15,670 bases of DNA, taken from Deltaproteobacteria bacterium. GTDB lineage: Bacteria > Desulfobacterota > Desulfobacteria > Desulfobacterales > Desulfatirhabdiaceae. Position numbers and translations under genes: made by a program. The notes beneath the pieces are model-generated. The model was not told where the DNA came from and did no database searches. It saw nothing but the letters and a program-made list of their open reading frames with translations. Where the stretch lies: positions 1-15,670 of the forward strand of contig JAJYBO010000038.1 in assembly GCA_021778975.1 (NCBI GenBank). The letters run 5' to 3'. Shown here piece after piece: positions 1 through 6,826 of this stretch (its first letter is position 1; every line of letters starts with the position of its first letter).

Positions 1-1208
1 CTGTATCCTCTGGATAAAATTGCCCGTGGATCCAGCGCCTGAAGCCGCGCATAAATTTCCCGAAATGCCGCGAATTTTTCGGATTGCGTCATTTTGGTGT
101 AATTGAACAGATTGAGCCTGTTCTGATCGAGTATCAGGCGATATTTCCGCATCCGAATCGCCGGGCTTGCCGCTAAGAGCGCGCTGTGTTGTCGTTCCAG
201 ACATTCTCGATATCGCTGAATCCGTGACACCGCTGCATGTGACAGTCTGCCAGCAAAATCGTCAAGCCGCATCCGGCCATCCTGTATCCGCTGACGGGGA
301 TGAACCAGCGCGCGAACCTTTTCTGTGAGGCCGGTCTTCAGGTGTTCTATTGTCTGACGCATTTCAGAAATCAGTTTCAGCGTCAGCGCCGCGTGCTGTC
401 TCGATAACTCGTCCCGATTGGGAAAGACCAGCTCCGCGGCTGCAGATGGGGTAGGGGCGCGCAGATCTGCAGCAAAATCCGCAATGGTGAAATCTGTTTC
501 ATGTCCCACCGCCGATACCACCGGGATCCGGGATCCGGATATGGCCCGCGCCACCCGTTCGGAATTGAACGCCTGCATGTCCTCCAGCGAACCACCACCT
601 CTGGCCAGAATGACAACATCTGATATCATAAGTGTATTCAATATGTTAATACTATTTTCGATATCATCAACCGCCATGTCGCCCTGTACTTTGACAGGAA
701 CGATCTCTATGGGGATACCGGGAAAGCGCCTGCTGGCGATGCGGATGATATCATGCACCACGGCGCCGTTTGGCGAGGTAACGACACTGACGCGTGATGG
801 AAAAAGCGGAATGGTTTTTTTTCGGCGTTCATCGAACAGACCTTCCGCCGCCAGCCTGGCCTTGAGTTGCTCGAAAGCAATTTGAAGCGCACCGATTCCT
901 TTGGGTTCTATATATTCGAGGATGATCTGATAGGCGCCTCTGGGTTCATAAACGCTGATTCTGCCAAGGCCGACAATGCGGTGTCCATCTTGAAGATCGA
1001 ATTGAAGATTTCGTGTCTGTGGTCTGAACATGACGCCGGAGATCTGGGAATGTTCATCTTTCAATGTAAAATAATAATGACCGGACACGGGTTTGCGGAA
1101 ATTGGATACTTCACCGACAATCCAGATCAGCGGAAAGGTTTTTTCAAGCATCCCTTTGATCTGATCGTTGATTTCGGAAATGGTGTATATGTGGCGTTGT
1201 TCGATCAT
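1..1208 (-). CDS. xseA: Exodeoxyribonuclease VII large subunit (XseA), C-terminus cut by the window edge
   Basis: Catalytic subunit of exonuclease VII, which together with small XseB subunits degrades single-stranded DNA to acid-soluble oligonucleotides and acts in cytoplasmic repair. I translated the minus strand directly and found one open frame of 402 codons from ATG at 1206-1208 to the left edge, with no frameshift. The N-terminal OB-fold region shows IWIVGEVSNF and GHYYFTLKD, followed by YEPRGAYQI. The catalytic region shows VVTSPNGAVVHDI, ARGGGSLEDMQAFN, ERVARAI, VSAVGHETDFTIADF and LRAPTPSAAAE, all hallmarks of the family. The last visible residues, SRGY, match the conserved turn near the C-terminus, so roughly 40-60 residues (and perhaps xseB) lie outside. 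The ATG at 1208 gives a family-typical N-terminus, although no strong ribosome site precedes it; a GTG further upstream in frame is a weaker alternative. About 230 nt separate it from the upstream small gene, so it may have its own promoter. Confidence 0.96.
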   Translation of the reverse strand, partial: MIEQRHIYTISEINDQIKGMLEKTFPLIWIVGEVSNFRKPVSGHYYFTLKDEHSQISGVMFRPQTRNLQFDLQDGHRIVGLGRISVYEPRGAYQIILEYIEPKGIGALQIAFEQLKARLAAEGLFDERRKKTIPLFPSRVSVVTSPNGAVVHDIIRIASRRFPGIPIEIVPVKVQGDMAVDDIENSINILNTLMISDVVILARGGGSLEDMQAFNSERVARAISGSRIPVVSAVGHETDFTIADFAADLRAPTPSAAAELVFPNRDELSRQHAALTLKLISEMRQTIEHLKTGLTEKVRALVHPRQRIQDGRMRLDDFAGRLSHAAVSRIQRYRECLERQHSALLAASPAIRMRKYRLILDQNRLNLFNYTKMTQSEKFAAFREIYARLQALDPRAILSRGY

Positions 1209-1442
1209 AAAAATGTGTGTCTGTATAAACGCTGCGTAAAAAACTGGCGCAAGCCCCAGGCTGATCTCTGGATATCTTGTCTGAACGTCGGCTACCGGGG
1301 TTCTGGCGGATTGAAGCCCAGTAATCTTTTTTATACCCACAACGTCTGATAAGGGATATTATGTAAACTTTTTGATGATTTTTATACGGGGTGAAACGAT
1401 TTGCCCCCTGGCAGACCGCTGTCTCCCCCTGGAATTGGTGGA

Positions 1443-1706
1443 TCATCTGTGTTTCATGAGAAAATCTCGCACCGCCGGCGCTGTATGGACGGATTCGTGT
1501 GGCAGATCGTTCAGAATGTCCGCAAGAATTGAATTGCGGGTGTGAATGGAAAGCTGTTTGTCAAGGAACATGACACGCCGTCCCTTGACAATGCACAGGC
1601 CGCTTTTGGCCTTGAAGCCCTGCGCGGACAGTCTTTGTTCGGAAACCTCGATACCGATTCTGGCGGCAAGGTCTTTAAGCCCTTGATAGAGATGTTCCGG
1701 TTTCAT
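1443..1706 (-). CDS. Small conserved-looking protein of unknown function downstream of hisA
   Basis: An 87-residue soluble protein with no signal peptide or membrane segment and no domain that I recognise with certainty. Its start codon lies 3 nt after the hisA stop, so it is almost certainly translated from the his transcript. The composition is that of a real protein: a helical N-terminus (LYQGLKDLAARIGIEV), a central strand-rich part (SGLCIVKGRRVMFLDKQL), and a helical end with ILADILNDLPHE. It resembles short uncharacterised proteins that I recall beside biosynthetic genes in delta-proteobacteria, but that is memory and not a search. No catalytic motif is evident. Its co-directional position and tight spacing argue for a real gene. 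Confidence 0.75.
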   Translation of the reverse strand: MKPEHLYQGLKDLAARIGIEVSEQRLSAQGFKAKSGLCIVKGRRVMFLDKQLSIHTRNSILADILNDLPHESVHTAPAVRDFLMKHR

Positions 1707-1709
1707 GTT

Positions 1710-2438
1710 TCATGCGGATCTGGCCAGTTCGATGGCGTCTTTGAGCATCAGCGTTCCACAGTAAAGCGCCTTTCCGGTAATGACCCCTGTGACGCCGAAT
1801 TTCGCCAGCGGCAGCAGATTGCGGATGTCATCGAGCGTTGATACACCGCCGGACGCCACCACCGGAATGGACACAGACTCGGCAAGTTGCCGGGTTTCTT
1901 CGATATTGGGGCCGGTTTGCATTCCGTCCCGGTGAATATCCGTAAAATTGATGGCCGCGACGCCGAAATCTTCGAATTTTCTGGCCAGATCAATGGCCAT
2001 GACATCGGTGGTATGCGTCCAGCCTTCAATAGCCACCCTGCCCTTTCTGGCGTCTATGCCCACTACGATGCGTCCGGGATAGTGAAGACAGGCCTCGCGC
2101 ACCAGTTCCGGATTGCGGATGGCTTCCGTGCCGATGACCACTTTGGTAATACCAATATCTATATACCGGCGGATGGTTTCCAAATTTCGGACGCCGCCGC
2201 CAACCTGAACCGGAATATGAATTTTCTGAAGAATTTGCTGAATGGTACTCAGGTTCACAGGGGTCTTTTCGATGGCGCCATTTAGATCCACGACATGAAG
2301 CAGTTCCGCCCCCTGCCCTTCCCACTGAATGGCCATGGCGGCCGGATCATCCGAAAAAACCGTTTCGGCATCCATACGGCCCTGAAGCAGTCGAACGCAC
2401 CGACCATCCTTGATATCTACCGCGGGTATCACTATCAT
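1710..2438 (-). CDS. hisA: HisA, phosphoribosylformimino-AICAR-phosphate (ProFAR) isomerase
   Basis: Fourth enzyme of histidine biosynthesis. It catalyses the Amadori rearrangement of ProFAR to PRFAR in the cytoplasm. The 242-residue product has the usual length and opens with MIVIPAVDIKDGRCVRL. Asp8 (AVDIK) and Asp129 (VVGIDARKG) occupy the catalytic acid-base positions of the (beta-alpha)8 barrel. The two phosphate-binding halves are visible as VQVGGGVR near residues 77-84 and VVASGGVS near 193-200. The start overlaps the stop of the upstream lipoprotein gene by 4 nt (ATGA), and a strong AGGAGG lies 11 nt upstream, so translational coupling is likely. TDIHRDG replaces the more usual TDISRDG, a minor variation. 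The neighbours hisB and hisA share the pathway, but the other his genes are not in view. Confidence 0.97.
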   Translation of the reverse strand: MIVIPAVDIKDGRCVRLLQGRMDAETVFSDDPAAMAIQWEGQGAELLHVVDLNGAIEKTPVNLSTIQQILQKIHIPVQVGGGVRNLETIRRYIDIGITKVVIGTEAIRNPELVREACLHYPGRIVVGIDARKGRVAIEGWTHTTDVMAIDLARKFEDFGVAAINFTDIHRDGMQTGPNIEETRQLAESVSIPVVASGGVSTLDDIRNLLPLAKFGVTGVITGKALYCGTLMLKDAIELARSA

Positions 2439-3118
2439 GGTTTGGGAAACCTCCTCAATATGGCTTCGAGACCTTCCTTTGCCAGTTCTTCGGCAGTAAT
2501 CCAGCTTCCTTTTCGGTGCAGAAAGGCATTGATTTCGAGTACATTTTCACTTAACGATTTCTGGGTTTCATCAAAACGATCGGACCAGATCAAACGTCCG
2601 GTAGCGATCTGAATCAGGCTCAGATCAAAGGCCACCGACGCCGGATGCTGTACCGCGACTCGATTTCCATGGCGATCTATGAATCGAAAGACATGCCCGA
2701 CCAACACGGCATCCGCGCCGATCTGCTTCCCGGCCCTTACATACTGTTTCAGGCTGTCGGAAGCCGTATCCTGATCCGGAATGCTGCCGGACAGAATGTC
2801 CTGATATCCTTCCGATGAAAGAACGGTGTAGTCGCCGGTTGCCTGAAGCAGACTGACCAGCGTTGATGTCAAATATGACGGTGCGGAATCCGGCACATAA
2901 CCGGTCATCATGACATGGCCGGAAAGATAGGAGCGCGCATTGACATTGACGCCGTAAATCTTGGTGATATCCTGAAATGGAAGCACCGCAATGGTTTTGA
3001 CGCCCACGGCTTCAATCGGCTTTTCGGGATGAATGTTGCGGGAGGTGCAGGCCGTTGTCAGCATACATGCCAGACATATCTCCCCCCATAATATAAGGTG
3101 TTTCAGTGATGATATCAT
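2435..3118 (-). CDS. Probable lipoprotein between hisB and hisA, LpoB/CsgG-like N-terminal fold
   Basis: A 227-residue exported protein. The N-terminus has a short charged segment, a hydrophobic stretch (LILWGEICLACMLTTA) and Cys24, consistent with a lipoprotein signal peptide. The -3 residue is Thr and not Leu, so the lipobox is slightly atypical. The mature part contains IAVLPFQDIT and, near residues 170-190, GRLIWSDRFDETQ. Both phrases are typical of periplasmic lipoproteins related to CsgG, LpoB and the GNA1162/DUF799 type, in which the first marks a beta-strand of the core. The function is therefore envelope-related but not identified. The start overlaps the hisB stop by 1 nt (TAATG), and its end overlaps hisA by 4 nt, so it is embedded in the histidine operon. 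No link to histidine synthesis can be read from the sequence. Confidence 0.8.
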   Translation of the reverse strand: MISSLKHLILWGEICLACMLTTACTSRNIHPEKPIEAVGVKTIAVLPFQDITKIYGVNVNARSYLSGHVMMTGYVPDSAPSYLTSTLVSLLQATGDYTVLSSEGYQDILSGSIPDQDTASDSLKQYVRAGKQIGADAVLVGHVFRFIDRHGNRVAVQHPASVAFDLSLIQIATGRLIWSDRFDETQKSLSENVLEINAFLHRKGSWITAEELAKEGLEAILRRFPKP

Positions 3119-3708
3119 TATAATTGACCTTTGGTGGAATGAATGTCCGTAATGCGGGCATCCAGGGAGACGGCCTGATCCATTGCCCGACCCGTCGCCT
3201 TGAAGATGGACTCTATAATATGGTGAAGATTGTCGCCATAGGCGACGTTGATGTGCAGATTCATGCCGGCATGAACTGAAAAAGCCCTGAAAAATTCCAT
3301 CCCCAGCCCCGCATCGAACACCGTGTCCGCGCCAGATGTTCGTTCAGGGACATGATAAACCAGATAGGGTCTGCCGGACAGGTCCACAGTGACAGACGTC
3401 AGTGTTTCATCCATGGGAACCACGGCATGACCGTAACGCCGAATGCCCTTTCGGTCTCCCAGCGCTCTGTCTATGGCGTCACCCAATACCAGCCCCGTGT
3501 CTTCGACGGTATGGTGCATATCCACATGGAGGTCGCCTTTCGCATGAACCGTGAGATCAAAAAAACCATGCGCGGCAAACAGCGTCAACATATGATCCAA
3601 AAACCCGATACCGGTTGAAATATCCCGTTTTCCGCTTCCATCCAGATGAATGGACACCTCGATATCGGTTTCAGACGTTTTTCGGTGAATAACCGCCATT
3701 CGTTCCAT
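3118..3708 (-). CDS. hisB: HisB, imidazoleglycerol-phosphate dehydratase
   Basis: Sixth step of histidine biosynthesis: dehydration of imidazole glycerol phosphate to imidazole acetol phosphate, Mn-dependent, in the cytoplasm. The 196-residue product is a stand-alone dehydratase, without the phosphatase domain fused in enterobacteria. Metal-binding and catalytic signatures are intact: GFLDHML, DMHHTVEDTG in the first half and DNLHHIIESIFK in the second half, reflecting the internal duplication of the fold. The start used is ATG at 3708, with GAGG about 10 nt upstream. An in-frame ATG three codons later is nearly as good. It is the first gene of the minus-strand operon, so its promoter should lie in the spacer 3709-3830, where TATACT on the minus strand near 3822-3827 is a possible -10 box without a good -35. 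Confidence 0.97.
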   Translation of the reverse strand: MERMAVIHRKTSETDIEVSIHLDGSGKRDISTGIGFLDHMLTLFAAHGFFDLTVHAKGDLHVDMHHTVEDTGLVLGDAIDRALGDRKGIRRYGHAVVPMDETLTSVTVDLSGRPYLVYHVPERTSGADTVFDAGLGMEFFRAFSVHAGMNLHINVAYGDNLHHIIESIFKATGRAMDQAVSLDARITDIHSTKGQL

Positions 3709-3838
3709 ATTGACAGGACCTCAAAGTGATTAGAAAGTTATACCGCCCAGAAGCGAATCATTGTCCGCCCCTTTGGTCTGCTATGAAATCGTTGATTTTC
3801 TGTATGCAAAAACAAAAACATATAGTATAAAAACAATA

Positions 3839-3866
3839 AAAGATGCGGCATGACAGCCACATCTTT
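3839..3866 (-). terminator. Possible intrinsic terminator, minus strand
   Basis: Seven paired bases (3839-3845 with 3860-3866), one C-A mismatch, then three G-C pairs (3847-3849 with 3856-3858) enclose a six-base loop. Read on the minus strand the hairpin is followed by a T-rich run, TTTATTGTTTTTATAC. On the plus strand nothing T-rich follows, so the minus reading is preferred. It would end a transcript entering from the right and thereby insulate hisB. The T run is interrupted and the stem is mostly A-T, so the call is moderate. Confidence 0.4.
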
Positions 3867-3877
3867 ATTCATTGCGT

Positions 3878-4060
3878 TTAGTAACGAACGTGTCCCGTAA
3901 AGTCAACAGAATTCGTGGCCATTCCCATGCTGTTATACGGCATCCGGAGGGTATATCCATTCAAGAAAACAAAACCCGACAGAACCATTGTACGCCGCAA
4001 TATCTTTGCAGTATCTTTGAAAGATTTGTTGTCTCTGAAATAGTCAAACCTCGTGAACAC
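3878..4060 (-). CDS. Doubtful 60-codon reading frame or gene remnant
   Basis: A minus-strand frame opening at a GTG and ending at TAA 3878-3880, only about 11 nt before the terminator-like hairpin. The translation looks protein-like (FDYFRDNKSFKDTAKILRR, then NGYTLRMPYNSMGM, ending VDFTGHVRY), but I do not recognise a family. A stop codon lies four codons upstream of the GTG and no clear ribosome site precedes it, so the frame could be the 3' remnant of a lost gene or plain chance. Its placement just ahead of a terminator is the main argument for it. Both ends of the frame fall within the arms of the inverted repeat described separately. Confidence 0.22.
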   Translation of the reverse strand: MFTRFDYFRDNKSFKDTAKILRRTMVLSGFVFLNGYTLRMPYNSMGMATNSVDFTGHVRY

Positions 4061-4080
4061 CGTGTCTCTTTACGGGATAC
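3890..4080. repeat. Widely spaced 13-bp inverted repeat with internal hairpins
   Basis: GTGTCCCGTAAAG at 3890-3902 is the reverse complement of CTTTACGGGATAC at 4068-4080 except for one position, which would be a G-U wobble in RNA. Between the arms lie a hairpin at 3927-3943 (ATGCTG, loop TTATA, CGGCAT), a near-tandem direct repeat of TATCTTTG at 4001-4008 and 4012-4019, and the palindrome ATCTTTGAAAGAT at 4013-4025. The arms end 27 nt before the kinase start codon. It could be a structured leader RNA, a regulator site cluster or the ends of a small mobile element. I cannot separate these possibilities from the sequence. Confidence 0.45.
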
Positions 4081-4106
4081 ATCGAAGATATAACGATAAG
4101 GCCATT

Positions 4107-6461
4107 ATGAAGTCAGGGAAAACAACGGACGACATCCTCAAGACACTGACCGTCCTTCATGTGGAGGACGATCCGGATATCTGCAAGCGGATTGACGGAT
4201 TTCTGTCATCCTCTGTCGGTACGATTCTGACGGCGAATACCGGTGTTTCTGGGCTTGAAATCTTCAGAACCCGACATCCGCATCTGGTCATTACCGACAT
4301 TTTGATGCCGGAAATGGATGGTCTGGAAATGGCCGCTGAAATCCGCAAGATAGACGAAACCGTCCCTATCATCATCACTGCCGATCCTTCCGAATTGAAA
4401 GAGCATTTACTGCGCTCCATTGACACGGGTGTGAACAAATACATCGCGAAGCCAGTGTCGCCCAAACGTCTTATAACCGCGCTGAAAATGTGTGCGCAGC
4501 ACTTTTACACGTTTCAGATGCTGCAAGAAAACGTACAGCGCTTCGAGCTGGCCGTTGCATCCGGACGTCTGGGAATCTGGGAATGGAATATTCCGTCCAA
4601 CGTTTTGATCGCCAATGACCGCATTTTTGAAATGTATGGCGTCTGTCGGGATTCGTTTCCGGACTACGTGCAGGCGTGGTGGCAGCTCATGCACCCCGAT
4701 GATGTCAAAGAGGTTGTCGAGGCAATCATGGCGACCGTTCGCGGCGAAAAGGAATACAACACCGATTTCCGTATCGTGCGTCCGGACGGAGAGATTCGAG
4801 CCATCAAGGCCAATGGCATCGTCATTCGAGACGCAGACGGCAAGGCGTTGCGGATGATCGGCCTCAACCGTGATATTACAGAATACCGCATCGCCCGAAA
4901 AAAGCTTCAGGACAGTGAAGAAAAGTATCGCCATATCTTTGACAATGTTCAGGACGTCTATTATGAAACATCGCTCGATGGCATTATTCTGACGGTCAGT
5001 CCTTCGATTGAAGCCGTTTCTAACGGGCGATACCGGCCAGACAACCTTATTGGCAGATCCATTTACGATTTCTATGTCAATCCCGAAGATCGGAAATACC
5101 TTGTTTTGCAGTTGCTGGCTCACGGAATGATCAGGAGTTTTGAAATCTCTCTTCGAAACGGCGACAATATTCCCTCTGTATGTGCGGTTTCCGCCAGACT
5201 CTGCCGGGATGCTGATGGACATCCCTGGAAGATTATCGGCAGCCTGCACGATATCACGGAGTTCAAACAGATTCAGACAACCCTGCAAACCATGAACGAA
5301 ACGCTTCGCGCCCTGATATTGGCTTCACCTGTAGCGATTATTCAGATTGACCTGGATGGCAGGGTGCTGCTCTGGAATCCCGCGGCGGAAAGACTGTTCG
5401 GCTGGTCCGCTGCGGAAGTCATGGATGGCGAAAATCCTATTATTCCAGAAGATCAGAGAAAAACGTATTGGCGGGAATCCGTGGCGGCAGGAGAAAATGT
5501 CCTGAACGTCGAAAGAATCCGGCAATGCAAAGACGGATCGCGGATTCACGTCATCATATCTACGGCATCGCTCCGAGACAAATCCGGCAAGGTATGCAGC
5601 CGAATCGGCATGTTTGTTGATATTTCTGGCCGCAAACGGGCGGAAGAAGCGGTGCTTGCCAAACAGCAGCAACTCGAATTGTTGAACCGGACGCTGGAAG
5701 CCCGTGTCACCGAAACCGTAAACGAACTTCGCAAAAAAGACCAGGTGCTGATCCAGCAAAGCCGGCTGGCGGCCATGGGCGAGATGATCGGCAATATCGC
5801 GCACCAGTGGCGGCAGCCTCTGAATTCACTGGCGCTGGTTATCGCCAACATCAAAGATGCCTGGGATTTCAATGAACTCAATGCTGAATACATGGATAAA
5901 TCGGTTGCAAGCTGTCATCGCCTGATTCAAAAGATGTCCACCACCATCAGCGATTTTTTCAATTTTTTCCGTTCGGACAAAACCGTCGTTTCGTTCTCCG
6001 CACAGCACCAGATACAGGAAACCCTGTCCCTGGTGGAGGCCAGTTTCAATAACAATCTTGTCTCCGTCCATCTGGATACATCGCATGATGTCCTCCTGAA
6101 GGGGCTTCCCAGCGAATTTTCTCAGGCATTGCTCAACCTGCTGTCCAATGCCAAAGACGCAATACTGGCATACAACAAGGGCAGAAAAGTGACAATCCGC
6201 GTCGAATCCCGCGGAAACATGGGCTGTGTCATCGTGAGTGACAGCGGCGGCGGCATTCCGGAAGACATACTCGACAAGATATTCGACCCATATTTTACCA
6301 CGCGCGATCACGGTACCGGCATTGGTCTCTATATGTCTAAAGTTATCATCGAGCATCACATGAACGGTCGCATCGCTGCACGCAACATTGACACGGGCGC
6401 CGAATTCACGGTCTGTGTTCCGCTGTCCGACAAAGAGGCGATCCTCCATGAGCCTTCGTGA
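4107..6461 (+). CDS. Soluble hybrid histidine kinase 1: REC-PAS-PAS-PAS-HisKA (HQWRQP type)-HATPase
   Basis: A 784-residue cytoplasmic sensor kinase. Residues 15-125 form a receiver with the acidic pair VEDD, phospho-acceptor Asp64 (TDILMPEMDG) and Lys115 (IAKP). Three PAS-type domains follow at about 145-260, 272-387 and 398-510; the first two end in the usual DIT motif (NRDITEY, LHDITEF) and the third in VDISGRKRAEE. After a coiled coil (about 515-555) comes the kinase core with phospho-acceptor His566 (NIAHQWRQPLNSL), N-box LLSNAKDA, the G1 box VSDSGGGIP and GTGIGLY. There is no membrane segment. ATG at 4107 is preferred, with AAGG five bases upstream, because it gives an N-terminus matching the other two kinases of this operon; an in-frame GTG at 4053 is open but lacks support. 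After the conserved Thr of the receiver there is an extra residue (TADPSE) relative to kinase 2. First gene of the signalling operon. The ligand of the PAS domains is unknown. Confidence 0.93.
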   Translation: MKSGKTTDDILKTLTVLHVEDDPDICKRIDGFLSSSVGTILTANTGVSGLEIFRTRHPHLVITDILMPEMDGLEMAAEIRKIDETVPIIITADPSELKEHLLRSIDTGVNKYIAKPVSPKRLITALKMCAQHFYTFQMLQENVQRFELAVASGRLGIWEWNIPSNVLIANDRIFEMYGVCRDSFPDYVQAWWQLMHPDDVKEVVEAIMATVRGEKEYNTDFRIVRPDGEIRAIKANGIVIRDADGKALRMIGLNRDITEYRIARKKLQDSEEKYRHIFDNVQDVYYETSLDGIILTVSPSIEAVSNGRYRPDNLIGRSIYDFYVNPEDRKYLVLQLLAHGMIRSFEISLRNGDNIPSVCAVSARLCRDADGHPWKIIGSLHDITEFKQIQTTLQTMNETLRALILASPVAIIQIDLDGRVLLWNPAAERLFGWSAAEVMDGENPIIPEDQRKTYWRESVAAGENVLNVERIRQCKDGSRIHVIISTASLRDKSGKVCSRIGMFVDISGRKRAEEAVLAKQQQLELLNRTLEARVTETVNELRKKDQVLIQQSRLAAMGEMIGNIAHQWRQPLNSLALVIANIKDAWDFNELNAEYMDKSVASCHRLIQKMSTTISDFFNFFRSDKTVVSFSAQHQIQETLSLVEASFNNNLVSVHLDTSHDVLLKGLPSEFSQALLNLLSNAKDAILAYNKGRKVTIRVESRGNMGCVIVSDSGGGIPEDILDKIFDPYFTTRDHGTGIGLYMSKVIIEHHMNGRIAARNIDTGAEFTVCVPLSDKEAILHEPS

Positions 6462-6826
6462 GTGCATCCAGCGGGGTGAGAGCAAAACACTGGAGCTTAA
6501 ATCCGATCTGCCCCAGCATGACCCGGATTGCCAGAACCATCGTAGCATTTGCCAACACCAGTGGCGGCAGGCTCGTGATCGGTGTGGATGATAACCGGCA
6601 GGTGACCGGTGCACCAGAAGTTGCAAGACAGGAAAAAGGCGATTTCGTGGATGTGGAATTTTATCGCCCGCTGCCGGATACTGTCGGATCACTGCCGGAT
6701 AATCTATCGAATCAGGAAGCCGTGGTGATTCAGTATATCGTGCAGCATGGCAGTATCTCGACACCCGAAGTAAAACGGACAACATCTGAGACCGAGCAAC
6801 ACATCAAAAAGAAGGGACTCCCATGA
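6450..6826 (+). pseudogene. Frameshifted, shortened remnant of an AlbA_2 (Schlafen-like) domain protein
   Basis: The frame starting with ATG 6450 reads RGESKTLELKSDLPQ, the start of an AlbA_2 domain (the N-terminal part of RecG-like or Schlafen-type predicted transcription regulators). The domain then continues in another frame from about 6516 with RIARTIVAFANTSGGRLVIG and VDD, the second half of the same domain. A one-base loss near 6512-6524 would explain the shift. After VTGAPEVARQ the usual long middle region is absent. The text jumps to VDVEFYRPLPD and a winged-helix-like end (NQEAVVIQYIVQHGSISTPEVKR) and stops soon after, so at least one internal deletion has occurred too. The start overlaps kinase 1 by 12 nt with GAGG upstream, and the second frame ends overlapping kinase 2 by 4 nt, so it once belonged to the operon. 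The first frame stops at 6591. No slippery heptamer is apparent, so decay is more likely than programmed frameshifting, though a sequencing error could account for the shift alone. Confidence 0.72.

Larger units (their letters stand above)
3709..4106. other. Divergent intergenic region between hisB and the kinase operon
   Basis: About 400 nt separate two divergent operons. The hisB-proximal part (3790-3840) is strongly AT-rich and probably holds the hisB promoter; TATAGTATAA at 3821-3830 can be read as a -10-like box on either strand, but neither strand offers a good -35. The kinase-proximal part holds a terminator-like hairpin, a widely spaced inverted repeat, two small hairpins, an 8-nt direct repeat and a doubtful small reading frame, listed separately. 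The kinase ribosome site AAGG is at 4098-4101. I see no tRNA or recognised riboswitch here. Confidence 0.6.

Noticed and set aside
1144..1446. Minus-strand frame of 100 codons over the xseA start
   Set aside because: It overlaps the conserved N-terminus of xseA in another frame and its translation is not protein-like; the rest is simply the spacer upstream of xseA.
3881..4095. Miniature transposable element with TAACG target duplications
   Set aside because: TAACG occurs near both arms of the inverted repeat, but at unequal distances (a few bases on the left, about 11 on the right), so the match is probably chance. The inverted repeat is kept only as a structural observation.
4053..4106. GTG start extending kinase 1 by 18 residues
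   Set aside because: The extension has no counterpart in kinases 2 and 3 and no ribosome site, whereas ATG 4107 has AAGG at good spacing.
4407..5288. Long minus-strand open frame of 293 codons
   Set aside because: It lies wholly opposite the PAS region of kinase 1, whose domain motifs are clear. Its translation is low-complexity mirror text with no recognisable domain.
6490..6530. Programmed ribosomal frameshift in the AlbA_2 gene
   Set aside because: No slippery heptamer in the right register and no obvious downstream structure; the gene also lacks its middle part, which fits decay better.
5826..6785. Minus-strand open frame of 319 codons
   Set aside because: It is antisense to the kinase 1 catalytic core and the AlbA_2 remnant, with no family motif and no start context.
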